From the NCBI GenBank assembly GCA_965199705.1, contig OZ241359.1:124001-188000 (forward strand): DNA of 64,000 nucleotides, given 5' to 3'. The stretch is from Azophilus sp965199705 (lineage in GTDB: Bacteria; Pseudomonadota; Gammaproteobacteria; Pseudomonadales; Azotimanducaceae). Positions within the stretch are counted from its first letter, which is position 1, and each line of letters opens with the position of its first letter. Below, piece after piece: positions 17,467 through 26,086 of the stretch. The notes beneath the pieces were generated by a model. The model worked only from the letters and a program-made list of their open reading frames with translations. It was not told where the DNA came from and searched no databases. The position numbers were made by a program, and so were the translations under genes.

Positions 17467-20426
17467 GAGCCTGCCTCCGCCGGCATTGCCGCCAACCACT
17501 GCCGGTGCAGCCGCACGCTCCGGGCCATGCGTTGTCGGCGCCAGAGATACACCAGGGCGATCGCCAGCAGCGCAAAGCCATAGTTGAGATACTCGATCAC
17601 CGATTGGCTGTTCTCTTCCATCGGCGGCAGGGTGCGGTTGAAATTGCCTCGGGCGCGAATCCCGAGCAGGGTTTCGTCTTCCAGAGACCAATCCACCAGA
17701 TTTACCATCAGCTGCAGGGTATTGGCATAGATCGTCCCGTCAGCGCTGCCGATCATGCGCAGCGTCTGGTCCGCCAGAAAGTTGTTGGAGCCGAACAGGA
17801 ACAGGCGGGCGGATTCCGGCGAACGCTCGATCACCGAAGCAACCACCCCCAGGGGGTTATCCTCGCCGTCCGTATCCGTTGCGGGCTCGGCATCGGTCAT
17901 GTGCGGCTCGGTGTCATGCATATCGGCGCCGGCTTCATCGGGCTCCGCCTCCGATTCAGCCAGCAGCGGTGACGGCTGGCCGGCGAAAAAGGAATCGAAT
18001 CGGCCACGCAGCAGCACGCCCACCAGACGACTGGCCGTTTCGCCCTCCGGCGTAAAGGCGCTGCGCCCGAATTCATCCACCCTGGGCATCACCTGGGTGG
18101 ATGAAGAGAGCCAGGCGCCGGGAGAAGTGGCAAGCAACTCCACCACCTCGCGATCAGCCTGCTTGTCAGCATCCAGCTCGATCGGCGACGGCCAGGACAG
18201 GGTTACCTGCGGCACGCCCTGGGTGATCGCAGACTCGGGGTTCAAGCCCGGCGCCCGGATATCCGGGAAGTAGGGATAATCCAGCATCACCAGTTCCTGA
18301 AAGCTGAAGCCGCCGACGTTGCGGGTTACAGGCACCGGAAAGGCCGCGTTGACCGGATCCATGACCAGGGTGGCGTCCAGCACGAGACCCTGGTGCGCGA
18401 GCCAGTCCGCCAGGCCGCTGGTGCGCGGCGAGGCGGTCAGTGATTCCGCCGTGAGACTGGTTTCGTAGGCGCCTGCCGCCAGCGCCACTGTGCCGCCCTT
18501 CATCAGGAACTGATCGATAGCAAACACCTGCCTGTCCGAGAGCGCCTTCGGATCCACCACCATGAGCAGGTCTGCGGTATCCGGCGCCACGCCATCGGAC
18601 AGGTCCGTGGATTCAACATTGAAGTCGTTGCCAAGCGTGTCGCGCAACTGATTGTAGGTGTCTCCGGCCATGCCCGGCGGTTGCCCCATGAAGGCCGGCG
18701 GCGACGTCGGCGTAACCAGGGCAACGCTGCGCAAGAGGCCGGTGGCAAAGCGTTTGAGCCCCTCTTCCAGGCTGCGCTTGGCGGCCTCTGCCGAGAGTGC
18801 CTCGGGCAGCGCCACCTGCACCAGGGTATCGCCGCTCGCCAGGGTCAGGTAGAAGTAGAAGGTCTGGGTGTCGAACAGGCTCGCCGCCATTGGCCGCAAG
18901 CCGAATCGCTCTCCGATCTCGGCTGCAAGGGCGCCGCCATCGGCTTCAGGATCCTGGAACGCCACGCTCAGCTTGCCATCGCTCTCTTCGGCCAGTTCGC
19001 CAAGCACGGATTCCAGAACGGTGCGGAACTCGACCAGCGGTTCCGGCAGTTTCCCGGATTGCGATACATAGCCGACAAAGGACACAGGCTCGGCAATGTT
19101 GGCAAAGACGCTGCTGCCGGCCTGAAAACCGTACAACACCTTCTTGATGGCGCGGGTGAGGTCATATTCAGGGTTGCGTAGCTGCACATCCATATCCGCT
19201 TCGCCGGCCACCTTGATCTCGATCAGATCCCGGAAGCCGAGCACTTCATATTCGTCGCCATAACTCAGAAGCACGTTGAAATAGGAATTCACCAGGCTCG
19301 ACTGATGCCGGTCCGCCACCTGAAAGGGCACCGGGCGGATGCCGTACTTGGCGTTGGCTTCGTCTTCGAGTTCCGGCTCTTCCGCTGGATCAATGACGCG
19401 CACCCGGATGTTGCCGCCTCCGGCCACTTCGTATTCGGCCAGTAGATCCCGCATCCGAGGCGCCAATGGCGCCAGCAACGGATGTGTGCGGGCGCTGAAA
19501 TACCCCTGAATCAGCAGCGGCTCGCGCAACTGCGCCAGATAGCTGCGGGTGGCCTCGGACAGGGTGTAAATGCGACCCTCTGTAACATCAATGCGCAGGC
19601 TGCCGACGCCCGCCAGCCAGAAATTGGCGATCAGCAGGTTCGCCGCCAGCAAGCCTGTGCCGAGACGCCAGGTCCGGCGCCGCCTGGAGGCTTCGCGCCC
19701 GGCCCAGCGCTGAGATTCGAGGCTGTAAACACCGAGTGTCAGGAAGACGGCGGCAAGCGACACATAGTAGTAGAGGTCGCGCAGGTCCACGACGCCGCGG
19801 GTGATGGACTCGAAACGGGAACCTGAGCCGAGCGCGCGCAGCACATCGGCCACGGAAGATGACATGAGGTCGGTGAGCACCGGGCTGCCGACCAGGTAGA
19901 AGAGCCCGCTGACAACGCTGGCCAGGATCAGGCTGACGATCTGGCTATCCGTGCGGGCGCTGATGAACAGACCGATGGCGACATAGGCGATGCCGAGCAG
20001 GAAGGCCGCCAGATAGCCGGCAAGGATTGGCCCCCAATCGAGTTCGGCAATAAACGAGATGCTCAGTGGCAGCGGTAGCGTGGCCAGCAACGCCACCGCC
20101 AGCAACGCCGAGCAGGCGAGAAACTTGCCGAGCGCAAATTCCCGGATGGCGGGCGGTGAGGTGAAAACGAACTCCATGGTGCCGCTGCGCCTCTCCTCGC
20201 TCCACAGGCGCATGGTCAGTGCGGATGCGAGGAAGACAAGCATGATCGGCATCCACTCGAACATGGGCCGAACATCCGCCACATTGCGCGCAAACCAGCC
20301 TTCCACCCAGAAGAAGGTGAACAGCGTCACTGCCAGGAACACGCCCAGGAAAAGATAGGCGATCGGGGAAGCAAAGAAGAGCGTGATTTCCTTGCCAGCT
20401 ATGCTGGCGATCACTCTGCGATCCAT
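17463..20426 (-). CDS. Fused GldF-type permease and GldG-type extracytoplasmic protein
   Basis: This 987-aa protein joins two usually separate ABC parts. Residues about 1-245 are an ABC-2 permease with six hydrophobic segments and the WSEERRSGTMEFVFTSP motif typical of GldF/NosY-like permeases. After a basic linker and a further helix near 255-275, residues about 285-900 are a GldG/IFT52-like soluble domain (ITEGRIYTLSEATRSYL-like opening, LLMVVDPKALSDRQVFAIDQFL, KGGTVALAAG). A C-terminal helix near 950 and a basic tail close it. The gene lies 5 bp behind the gldA-like ATPase. Substrate unknown; gliding should not be assumed outside Bacteroidetes. Confidence 0.85.
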   Translation of the reverse strand: MDRRVIASIAGKEITLFFASPIAYLFLGVFLAVTLFTFFWVEGWFARNVADVRPMFEWMPIMLVFLASALTMRLWSEERRSGTMEFVFTSPPAIREFALGKFLACSALLAVALLATLPLPLSISFIAELDWGPILAGYLAAFLLGIAYVAIGLFISARTDSQIVSLILASVVSGLFYLVGSPVLTDLMSSSVADVLRALGSGSRFESITRGVVDLRDLYYYVSLAAVFLTLGVYSLESQRWAGREASRRRRTWRLGTGLLAANLLIANFWLAGVGSLRIDVTEGRIYTLSEATRSYLAQLREPLLIQGYFSARTHPLLAPLAPRMRDLLAEYEVAGGGNIRVRVIDPAEEPELEDEANAKYGIRPVPFQVADRHQSSLVNSYFNVLLSYGDEYEVLGFRDLIEIKVAGEADMDVQLRNPEYDLTRAIKKVLYGFQAGSSVFANIAEPVSFVGYVSQSGKLPEPLVEFRTVLESVLGELAEESDGKLSVAFQDPEADGGALAAEIGERFGLRPMAASLFDTQTFYFYLTLASGDTLVQVALPEALSAEAAKRSLEEGLKRFATGLLRSVALVTPTSPPAFMGQPPGMAGDTYNQLRDTLGNDFNVESTDLSDGVAPDTADLLMVVDPKALSDRQVFAIDQFLMKGGTVALAAGAYETSLTAESLTASPRTSGLADWLAHQGLVLDATLVMDPVNAAFPVPVTRNVGGFSFQELVMLDYPYFPDIRAPGLNPESAITQGVPQVTLSWPSPIELDADKQADREVVELLATSPGAWLSSSTQVMPRVDEFGRSAFTPEGETASRLVGVLLRGRFDSFFAGQPSPLLAESEAEPDEAGADMHDTEPHMTDAEPATDTDGEDNPLGVVASVIERSPESARLFLFGSNNFLADQTLRMIGSADGTIYANTLQLMVNLVDWSLEDETLLGIRARGNFNRTLPPMEENSQSVIEYLNYGFALLAIALVYLWRRQRMARSVRLHRQWLAAMPAEAGS

Positions 20427-20431
20427 CGGCG

Positions 20432-21316
20432 TCAGGCTCCTTCGCTGACTTCCCGGAACAGGGTTTCGAGATTGCGCTGTTCCGGGCGCACTTCGTAAAC
20501 CGGCGCAGCAGCGCCCACGAGCCTGGCAGTCGCCTCTTGGGCCGCAGAATCGAGGCTGCCGTCAACCGGCAGACGCCAGTGCCCGGCGCTTGACAGTTCG
20601 GCGCCCGGCAGAAGCTCCGCTACCTTCGCCTCCGGGCTGGTGCGCAGCAGCAGCGCATCCGTCTGTTGCAGGGTCTCAAGCCGTTCATCCACCACCAGCG
20701 CGCCGTTGCGCAGGATCAACACCCGGTCGCAGACTGCGTTGACCTCCTGCATGATGTGTGTGGACAGAATGACCGTCGCTGACTCCGCCAGTCGGCGAAT
20801 CAGCTGTCGCATCTGCTGAGTCTGGCCCGGGTCCAGACCATTGGTAGGCTCGTCGAGGATGAGGAATCGGGGTTGATGCAGGATAGCCTGGGCCACGCCC
20901 ACGCGCTGCCTGTAGCCGCGCGACAAGGTGTCAATGCTCGCAAGCGCCTTTTCCTCCAGACCGGTTGCCGAGATGGCGCGACGGACTGCGGCGGGAACGT
21001 CGGCCAATCGACGCAGCCTGGCGACATAAGCCAGGTAATCCGTGACGCCGAGTTCCGGATAGAGCGGCAGATTTTCTGGCAGATATCCGAGTGCCGCCTG
21101 AACAGCCTGCGGCGCTTCTTCTACAACCACGTTGTCCACCAGCGCCTGGCCCGCGCTTGGCTCCAGCGCACCGGTAAGCATACGCATGATGGTGGTCTTG
21201 CCGGCGCCGTTCGGGCCCAGCAATCCAACCACTTCGCCAGGCTGGATGGTGAAGGAAACCTGGTCCACCGCCGCAAAGTCACCATACAGGCGCGTGAGTT
21301 TGTTCGCTTGAATCAT
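20432..21316 (-). CDS. ABC transporter ATP-binding protein, GldA type
   Basis: A 294-aa ABC ATPase, the motor for the GldF-GldG fusion encoded 5 bp downstream. Seen are Walker A GLLGPNGAGKTTIMRML (about 32-48), the Q-loop region GYLPENLPLYPELGVTDYL, signature LSRGYRQRVGVAQ, Walker B FLILDEPTNGLDPGQ and the H-loop ILSTHIM. A 70-residue C-terminal domain follows, as in ABC-2 drug or gliding ATPases. It is the first gene of a three-gene minus-strand operon. Confidence 0.9.
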   Translation of the reverse strand: MIQANKLTRLYGDFAAVDQVSFTIQPGEVVGLLGPNGAGKTTIMRMLTGALEPSAGQALVDNVVVEEAPQAVQAALGYLPENLPLYPELGVTDYLAYVARLRRLADVPAAVRRAISATGLEEKALASIDTLSRGYRQRVGVAQAILHQPRFLILDEPTNGLDPGQTQQMRQLIRRLAESATVILSTHIMQEVNAVCDRVLILRNGALVVDERLETLQQTDALLLRTSPEAKVAELLPGAELSSAGHWRLPVDGSLDSAAQEATARLVGAAAPVYEVRPEQRNLETLFREVSEGA

Positions 21317-21424
21317 TCGATTCCCGACACCGAAAAAATCGACAGCCTGCGACGCGGATACACAGAAATCCAGGGCACGGACGGCTGACCGGCGCCTAAC
21401 ATAGAGATACGCGACAAAATTTCA

Positions 21425-21440
21425 AGCCCTTGTACGGGCT
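21425..21440 (-). terminator. Weak hairpin downstream of the Rpn gene
   Basis: AGCCC-6 nt-GGGCT inverted repeat about 60 bp past the stop of the Rpn gene, followed on the minus strand by TTGAAATTTTG. The stem is short and the U-run is interrupted. Confidence 0.3.
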
Positions 21441-21501
21441 CAGTACCTTTCGGAATATCGAGACCGGACAGTCATGTTGCGGTGAGAGGGCCAGGCGGAC
21501 A

Positions 21502-22638
21502 TCACTCACCCATTCGCGCAAGCAACGAAGCGCCGTCCGGGCACTCGATGAGCCACTCTCCCACCTCGTCCAGACGCTCCGGGTCGGAAACGCCCGCCAG
21601 CAATGCGCCGAAACGCTTCGCCGTATCGCCGCCAAACCGCAGCGCAACCTGACGCTCAAGCAGGGCGCGCTCCCGAGCCAACGCTTTCGCCTCGCCTCGG
21701 GCCTCACCCCGCGCCTCGCCTCGGGCCTCGCCCTTCTCAATCAGCTGCCGCTTCCATAGCGCCACCCGCTCAGCCGGGTCAGCCGGTTGTCGTACCACCT
21801 CATCGGTCGATTCCCTCAGCCTGACCAGTTTCATAAGCCACTCCTCCTCGTCCCCTATATCCGCATTTCGAACCCATGCCTCCAGCCAACGCTGCAGCAC
21901 ATCCAAAAGACTGCCATCTTCCACCCCGGAAAGCCACTGCAAACAGCGCTCCACTACACGCTTCAGGTCTTCTGGACTGGTCAGACCCTCGATCCACGCC
22001 AGCAGCGTCGCCGCATTGCCTTCCGGCAGTTCCTCGCCCAACAGGGCCTGTTGATCGACCAGAACATAGCCGTCTCCCACCAGACCCATCGGCCCCACAT
22101 GCGCGCCCAACGCTCCGGGCTTGCCGGTTTCACCCTCTGCCTGTGCTGATACATCCGCTGACGCTGCTTCCATCCCGCCTGGGCGCGTCAGGGCCGACAG
22201 GTTCAGCGGCGCATGCCATGGACTGGAACCGTTGTAGAGCACAATCGGTAGCACTGGCGGGACCGGGTTGCTGGCGCTGAACGGTTTTTCCCTGTGCAGA
22301 GCAAGGTAAAGCAGGGTCGCATAGCTCTGCACTCGGGCGGCCATCATCCAGTCTGAGCGAGACTGAAATTCAAGCATCACCAGGATGTGCAGCCAGTGCG
22401 GTTCATCGGCTTCGTCGTCCGATGAAGCCGGTTGCAAGGCGACCCGCCAGGCCATGTCGCCGAATCGCTGTTCCAGATTGTCGGTCAGATACTCACTGGG
22501 CAGCCGTTCCAGCGTATCCAGGCGCAGGCGACGCAGCATGGGTAACTGGTCTCCGAGCAGTTGTTCGAGCAGGATCAGTTGATCGCGGATCATGCGCGGG
22601 TGGGCGAAGGCGGCCTTGTAGGTGGCGTCGTGCTGCAT
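21502..22638 (-). CDS. Rpn/PF04754-family recombination-promoting nuclease (putative transposase)
   Basis: About 378 aa. The N-terminus (QHDATYKAAFAHPRMIRDQL) and VMLEFQSRSDWMMAARVQSYATLL match the PD-(D/E)XK core of RpnA/YhgA-like proteins. E-F-Q in LEFQSRSD is the catalytic E-x-Q part. PIVLYNG follows, as expected. The C-terminus has a GEAR repeat, then RALLERQVALRFG and a DUF4351-like end. Such proteins nick DNA and stimulate recombination in E. coli. The ATG before QHDATYK is taken over an upstream GTG. The gene is bracketed by MITE-A at its 5' side. Confidence 0.8.
   Translation of the reverse strand: MQHDATYKAAFAHPRMIRDQLILLEQLLGDQLPMLRRLRLDTLERLPSEYLTDNLEQRFGDMAWRVALQPASSDDEADEPHWLHILVMLEFQSRSDWMMAARVQSYATLLYLALHREKPFSASNPVPPVLPIVLYNGSSPWHAPLNLSALTRPGGMEAASADVSAQAEGETGKPGALGAHVGPMGLVGDGYVLVDQQALLGEELPEGNAATLLAWIEGLTSPEDLKRVVERCLQWLSGVEDGSLLDVLQRWLEAWVRNADIGDEEEWLMKLVRLRESTDEVVRQPADPAERVALWKRQLIEKGEARGEARGEARGEAKALARERALLERQVALRFGGDTAKRFGALLAGVSDPERLDEVGEWLIECPDGASLLARMGE
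21685..21732 (-). repeat. Four tandem 12-bp units inside the Rpn gene
   Basis: Four consecutive 12-bp units, each reading GGnGAGGCnnnn on the minus strand, encode GEAR-GEAR-GEAR-GEAK. Third-position differences show some age, but the array is a candidate for slippage in 4-codon steps that keep the frame. Confidence 0.85.
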
Positions 22639-22763
22639 GGCGACCACTGTGCACTGCGAAACCGGCCTTGCATGTGCGACATAACGCCAATTCGTGTGCG
22701 AAATGGACCACGGCCAGGCCCCAAAAACAACGCAACGAGGATGTCAATGGCAATCCGAAAACT

Positions 22764-22935
22764 GAGGCGCTTGCGCTGTGGGTTTTTTGTCGGGATGGGA
22801 CGGCGGCAGCGGCGACAGCGTCGGGGTGAAAATCCGCCAATTCGGGCCAAATCCCCGCTTCTCCGGGGGAATAAATTTTCGACGCCTCACATAACATCAA
22901 ACCATTCAATCAATTAGAAACAGCGCAAGCGCCTC
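22764..22935. mobile_element. MITE-A: 172-bp internally deleted relative of IS-A
   Basis: The ends are perfect 15-bp inverted repeats, GAGGCGCTTGCGCTG at 22764-22778 and its complement at 22921-22935, identical to those of IS-A at 36347 and 38302. The first ~37 bp match the IS-A left end. The last 113 bp match the IS-A right end except for a 21-bp deletion between two CGGGCC copies. About 22 bp in the middle is unrelated. No ORF is present and no clear target duplication flanks it. It lies between the Rpn start and the NnrU stop and accounts for most of that ~320-bp non-coding gap; the remaining ~125 bp next to Rpn shows nothing recognisable. Confidence 0.88.
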
Positions 22936-22960
22936 TACCTACCAGCCCTACCAGACAGCC

Positions 22961-23707
22961 CTACCAGAACAGATCCACACCCGACACGAAACGATGGCCG
23001 TAGAAGAGCGCCAGATAGAGGGCGGAGCCCAGCACGGCCGGCCAGACCAGCGACCGCCAGGGCATGGCTGCACGGCCCCGCAGGATGGCCAGACCAGGCC
23101 ACCAGGAGGTGGCGGCAGCAAAGGCTTGCCAGTCCTCGCCCAGCAGTCTGGCGCGCCGTCGGTCTATGCTGACGCTGCCGAGGAGCGCCAGCGCCAGAAA
23201 GGACGCAAAGAACGCCACCGACACCTGATCGCCATTGGCGGCCAGATGCGAGGCCGCCCAGAGCGCGAAGGCCCACTGCACCGGATGCCGGGTAATCAGA
23301 ATGACCCCGCTCGCAAGCTGCTTCAGCGCAGCCACATCGCACGCGCAGCCTTCAAGCTTCTGATTGCTCACGGGCTTGCCCATGAAGCCGCCGACCAGCA
23401 GCACGAGCGCCGGCCAGAGCAGTATCTTGGGAATCCAGAAGAGCGCCGGTGATGGCGTCCAGAAGTAGGCAAAGCCGGCTGCGCCGCGATACGCCTGCAC
23501 CAGATAGATCAGCGTGCCGAGCGCAATCAACGAATAGACAAGCCGGTAGCCATTCTCTCCGAGCCGTGCGATCAGCCGCCCGCGTGCGGATGAATTCGTG
23601 ATGCCGAGATGCGTTAACAGAAAGAGGCCGCCGGCCAGCAAAACTGTCAGAGCTGCGGGTTCAAGACCGAGCAGCCATCCCGAGCCCTGAGGCAGATTCA
23701 CGGCCAT
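22961..23707 (-). CDS. NnrU-family integral membrane protein
   Basis: A 248-aa polytopic protein with about seven hydrophobic segments. The NnrU signature region is recognisable: RLVYSLIALGTLIYLVQAYR, and TRHPVQWAFALWAASHLAANGD, where the His in RHPVQ is family-typical. NnrU was first described near nitric-oxide reductase genes, but its function is unsettled; related MAPEG-like isoprenylcysteine methyltransferases share the RHP motif. The ATG overlaps the TGA of the hydrolase gene by one base (TGATG), so it is translationally coupled as the third gene of the metY-hydrolase unit. Confidence 0.82.
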   Translation of the reverse strand: MAVNLPQGSGWLLGLEPAALTVLLAGGLFLLTHLGITNSSARGRLIARLGENGYRLVYSLIALGTLIYLVQAYRGAAGFAYFWTPSPALFWIPKILLWPALVLLVGGFMGKPVSNQKLEGCACDVAALKQLASGVILITRHPVQWAFALWAASHLAANGDQVSVAFFASFLALALLGSVSIDRRRARLLGEDWQAFAAATSWWPGLAILRGRAAMPWRSLVWPAVLGSALYLALFYGHRFVSGVDLFW

Positions 23708-24525
23708 CAGGCGTCAGACGCCTCTTGATCCCGGCCCGGTCGCAACAATCCGGCCAGGGCGTCCAGCACCAGATTGGGCGCCTCCGACAGCATGGTGTGG
23801 CCGCAGCCAGGCAGCATCACTGTCTCGGCGTCGGGCAGCCGCTCCGCCACCTTGCGCCCTGCATTGGCCGGCGTCATCTGATCCGATCCACCCACGATCA
23901 CCAGGCTCGGACAGGTCACCTTACCGCCCAGCGCTTCTGCGTCAAACTGGTTGCAGGCCGTCAGGTCTGCGTGAAAGACCCCCGGTGCGGCGCGTTCCAG
24001 CAATCGTTTGCCCGCCCCGAGCATCCACATGCCAGGATTCTGGCTGGCGCCGAGCTGCGCCCTGGCGCTGAAGCTCCAGGCGTTGGCCATGTCAATGGCG
24101 GCGTGATCGTTGTCCCGCGCAGCGTCCAGCAAGGCCGCGCTCACCGGCATGGGCGCCGAAACCCCGAGCAGGGCGAGACTGCGGCAACGGCGGCCATGCA
24201 GAACGGCAAAGGCATAGGCCACCAGCGCCCCCATGCTGTGCCCGACGATGGCGGCTGAATCGATCTCCGCCGCCGTCATCGCTTCGCTCACCCAGTCCGC
24301 CATTCGGGGAATGCTGTTCAGCGCCGGCCCATCCGTGCGCCCGTGACCAGGGAGGTCGAGCGCCAGCACGTTCATCCGGTGGCGGGCGAAGAACCGAGCC
24401 GGCATCACCCAGACGCTGTGGTCCATACCGGCGCCGTGAATGAAGACCACCGCCCGGCGGCCAGGCTCGTGCCCCCTGGCGCCGGTGGAAGCAAACGCCA
24501 TTCTGTCCGCCAAGGCAAGACGCAT
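23707..24525 (-). CDS. Alpha/beta-fold hydrolase
   Basis: A 272-aa alpha/beta hydrolase. The oxyanion segment VVFIHGAGMDHSVW, the strand LALDLPGHGRTDG and the nucleophile elbow IVGHSMGALVA are clear. The acid is in VIVGGSDQMTPA and the catalytic His in PGCGHTMLSEAP. The substrate is not predictable. Because it follows metY by 2 bp, a link to sulfur or acyl-homoserine metabolism is possible. It lacks the longer lid expected of MetX acetyltransferases and is too short for one. Confidence 0.88.
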   Translation of the reverse strand: MRLALADRMAFASTGARGHEPGRRAVVFIHGAGMDHSVWVMPARFFARHRMNVLALDLPGHGRTDGPALNSIPRMADWVSEAMTAAEIDSAAIVGHSMGALVAYAFAVLHGRRCRSLALLGVSAPMPVSAALLDAARDNDHAAIDMANAWSFSARAQLGASQNPGMWMLGAGKRLLERAAPGVFHADLTACNQFDAEALGGKVTCPSLVIVGGSDQMTPANAGRKVAERLPDAETVMLPGCGHTMLSEAPNLVLDALAGLLRPGRDQEASDA

Positions 24526-24527
24526 GG

Positions 24528-25835
24528 TCAGGCGCTCACCCGCTGCGCCTGGCGCAGGCCCCGGCTGAGATCATCGATCAGGTCAACCGGGTCTTCCAGC
24601 CCGACCGACAGCCGCACCAGGCCGTCGCTGATGCCCGCAGCCGCCAACGCCCTGGCGTCCATCCGATGATGTGTGCTGCTCGCCGGATGAATCACCAGGG
24701 ACTTGGCGTCACCGACGTTGGCAAGATGCGAAAACAGGGTCAGGCGGTCGATCAATGCTTGCCCCGCCGCGCGACCGCCCTTGACGGTGAATCCGAATAC
24801 GGCGCCCGGGCCACGCGGCAGGATCCGCTTTGCCACCATGTGTTCCGGATGCTCCGGCAACCCCGGATAGCCGACCGACTCCACCGCCGGATGATCTGCC
24901 AGAAACTCCGCCAGGTGTTGGGCGTTGGCGACGTGGCGCGCCATGCGCAACGGCAGGGTTTCCAGCCCCTGAAGAATATGAAACGCTGTCATGGGCGACA
25001 TGCAGGCGCCAAAGTCGCGCGCGCCCTCCTTGCGCGCCCGGTTGATGAAGGCGGCAGGCCCGAACTCCTCCGAAAACACCAGATCATGAAACCCGGAATA
25101 GGGCTCGTTAAGCGTCGGAAACTGCCCGGCTGCCCAATCAAAACTGCCGCCATCCACCAACAGGCCGCCGATGACCACGCCGTGCCCACTCAGAAACTTG
25201 GTCGCCGAGTGCATCACCAGATCGGCCCCGAGCGCAAGCGGCTGACACAGCCAGGGGGTGGAGAAGGTAGCGTCCACGAGCAGCGGCAACCCATGCGCGT
25301 GCGCCATGTCCGACACAGCCGGCACATCGAGAACCTCCAGGCCCGGATTACCCAGGATTTCGGCAAAGATGAGGCGCGTTTCAGGGCGGATGGCAGCCGC
25401 AAACGCTGCCGGCTCGCGTGGATCAACAAAACTGGTTTCGATGCCGAATCTGGGCAGGGTGTACTGGAACAGGTTGTGCGTACCGCCATACAGAGAGCGA
25501 CTGGATACGATGTGATCTCCGGCCGAACACAGGGTTGCCACAGCAAGGTGCATGGCCGCCTGGCCGCTCGCCGTGGCCAGCGCGCCGACGCCGCCGTCGA
25601 GCGCTGCTATCCGCTCTTCCAGAACTGCGTTGGTGGGATTCGACAGCCGCGAATAGACATGTCCCGCCCGCTCGATATTGAATAGCCCGGCTGCAAAATC
25701 CGAATCCGGCAGCACGAAGGATGCAGACTGATAGATCGGCGTCGCCCGGGCGCCGGTGGTCGGGTCCGGCGCCTGGCCCGCATGCAGGGCGAGGGTGTCG
25801 AATCCGGTTGGTCTGGGCCCGCGATGCTCCGCCAT
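24528..25835 (-). CDS. metY: O-acetylhomoserine sulfhydrylase (PLP enzyme)
   Basis: A 435-aa Cys/Met-metabolism PLP enzyme. The MetY-type opening FDTLALHAGQAPDPTTGARATPIYQS is followed by YSRLSNPTNAVLEERIA. The Schiff-base lysine lies in MHSATKFLSGHG, and the C-terminal SLVIHPASSTHH is diagnostic. It would make homocysteine from O-acetylhomoserine and sulfide. Length (~430) favours MetY over cystathionine synthases (~390). It is the first gene of a metY-hydrolase-nnrU unit. A GCAA-tatat-TTGC inverted repeat lies at 25864-25876, about 29 bp before the start. Confidence 0.92.
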   Translation of the reverse strand: MAEHRGPRPTGFDTLALHAGQAPDPTTGARATPIYQSASFVLPDSDFAAGLFNIERAGHVYSRLSNPTNAVLEERIAALDGGVGALATASGQAAMHLAVATLCSAGDHIVSSRSLYGGTHNLFQYTLPRFGIETSFVDPREPAAFAAAIRPETRLIFAEILGNPGLEVLDVPAVSDMAHAHGLPLLVDATFSTPWLCQPLALGADLVMHSATKFLSGHGVVIGGLLVDGGSFDWAAGQFPTLNEPYSGFHDLVFSEEFGPAAFINRARKEGARDFGACMSPMTAFHILQGLETLPLRMARHVANAQHLAEFLADHPAVESVGYPGLPEHPEHMVAKRILPRGPGAVFGFTVKGGRAAGQALIDRLTLFSHLANVGDAKSLVIHPASSTHHRMDARALAAAGISDGLVRLSVGLEDPVDLIDDLSRGLRQAQRVSA

Positions 25836-25867
25836 GCAAGTGCTTCAGCGTCTGCGTAGCCGGGCAA

Positions 25868-25897
25868 TATATTTGCTGCACAGGCAAAAGTCGAACC
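25868..25897 (-). promoter_or_regulatory. Possible metY promoter
   Basis: On the minus strand TTCGAC and TATATT are about 18 bp apart; the -10-like box sits inside the GCAA-tatat-TTGC inverted repeat, which could also be an operator. Weak by sequence alone. Confidence 0.3.
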
Positions 25898-25927
25898 AGC
25901 GCAGGGCGCGTCCTGGGCCTGGTTGCA

Positions 25928-26086
25928 ATGCCATCGCAAGGCGCGGAACATTGGCCGGGTCAGAGGCTCTTTGGCAAGCTGATGAAACTGCTGCGATACC
26001 CCGAATCCTGGTTGCTGCAAGCCAATGCGCTGAAGGCGCAGGCGGCCAGTCGGCAGGCGCATGAAGGCCGGAACCATGCCGGCTGA
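25928..26086 (+). CDS. Small protein of unknown function, 52 aa
   Basis: A 52-aa frame, MPSQGAEHWPGQRLFGKL and onward, containing LRYPESWLLQANALKAQAASR. It overlaps the next plus-strand gene by 11 bp. It has coding-like codon use and a basic, amphipathic character, with no signal peptide or transmembrane segment. No family recognised. It is divergent from metY. The overlap with the membrane gene suggests translational coupling if both are real. Confidence 0.4.
   Translation: MPSQGAEHWPGQRLFGKLMKLLRYPESWLLQANALKAQAASRQAHEGRNHAG

Noticed and set aside
22944..22970. Two direct copies of CAGCCCTACCAGA at the NnrU stop
   Set aside because: A short duplication next to MITE-A; too short and too compositionally simple to assign as a target repeat or element.
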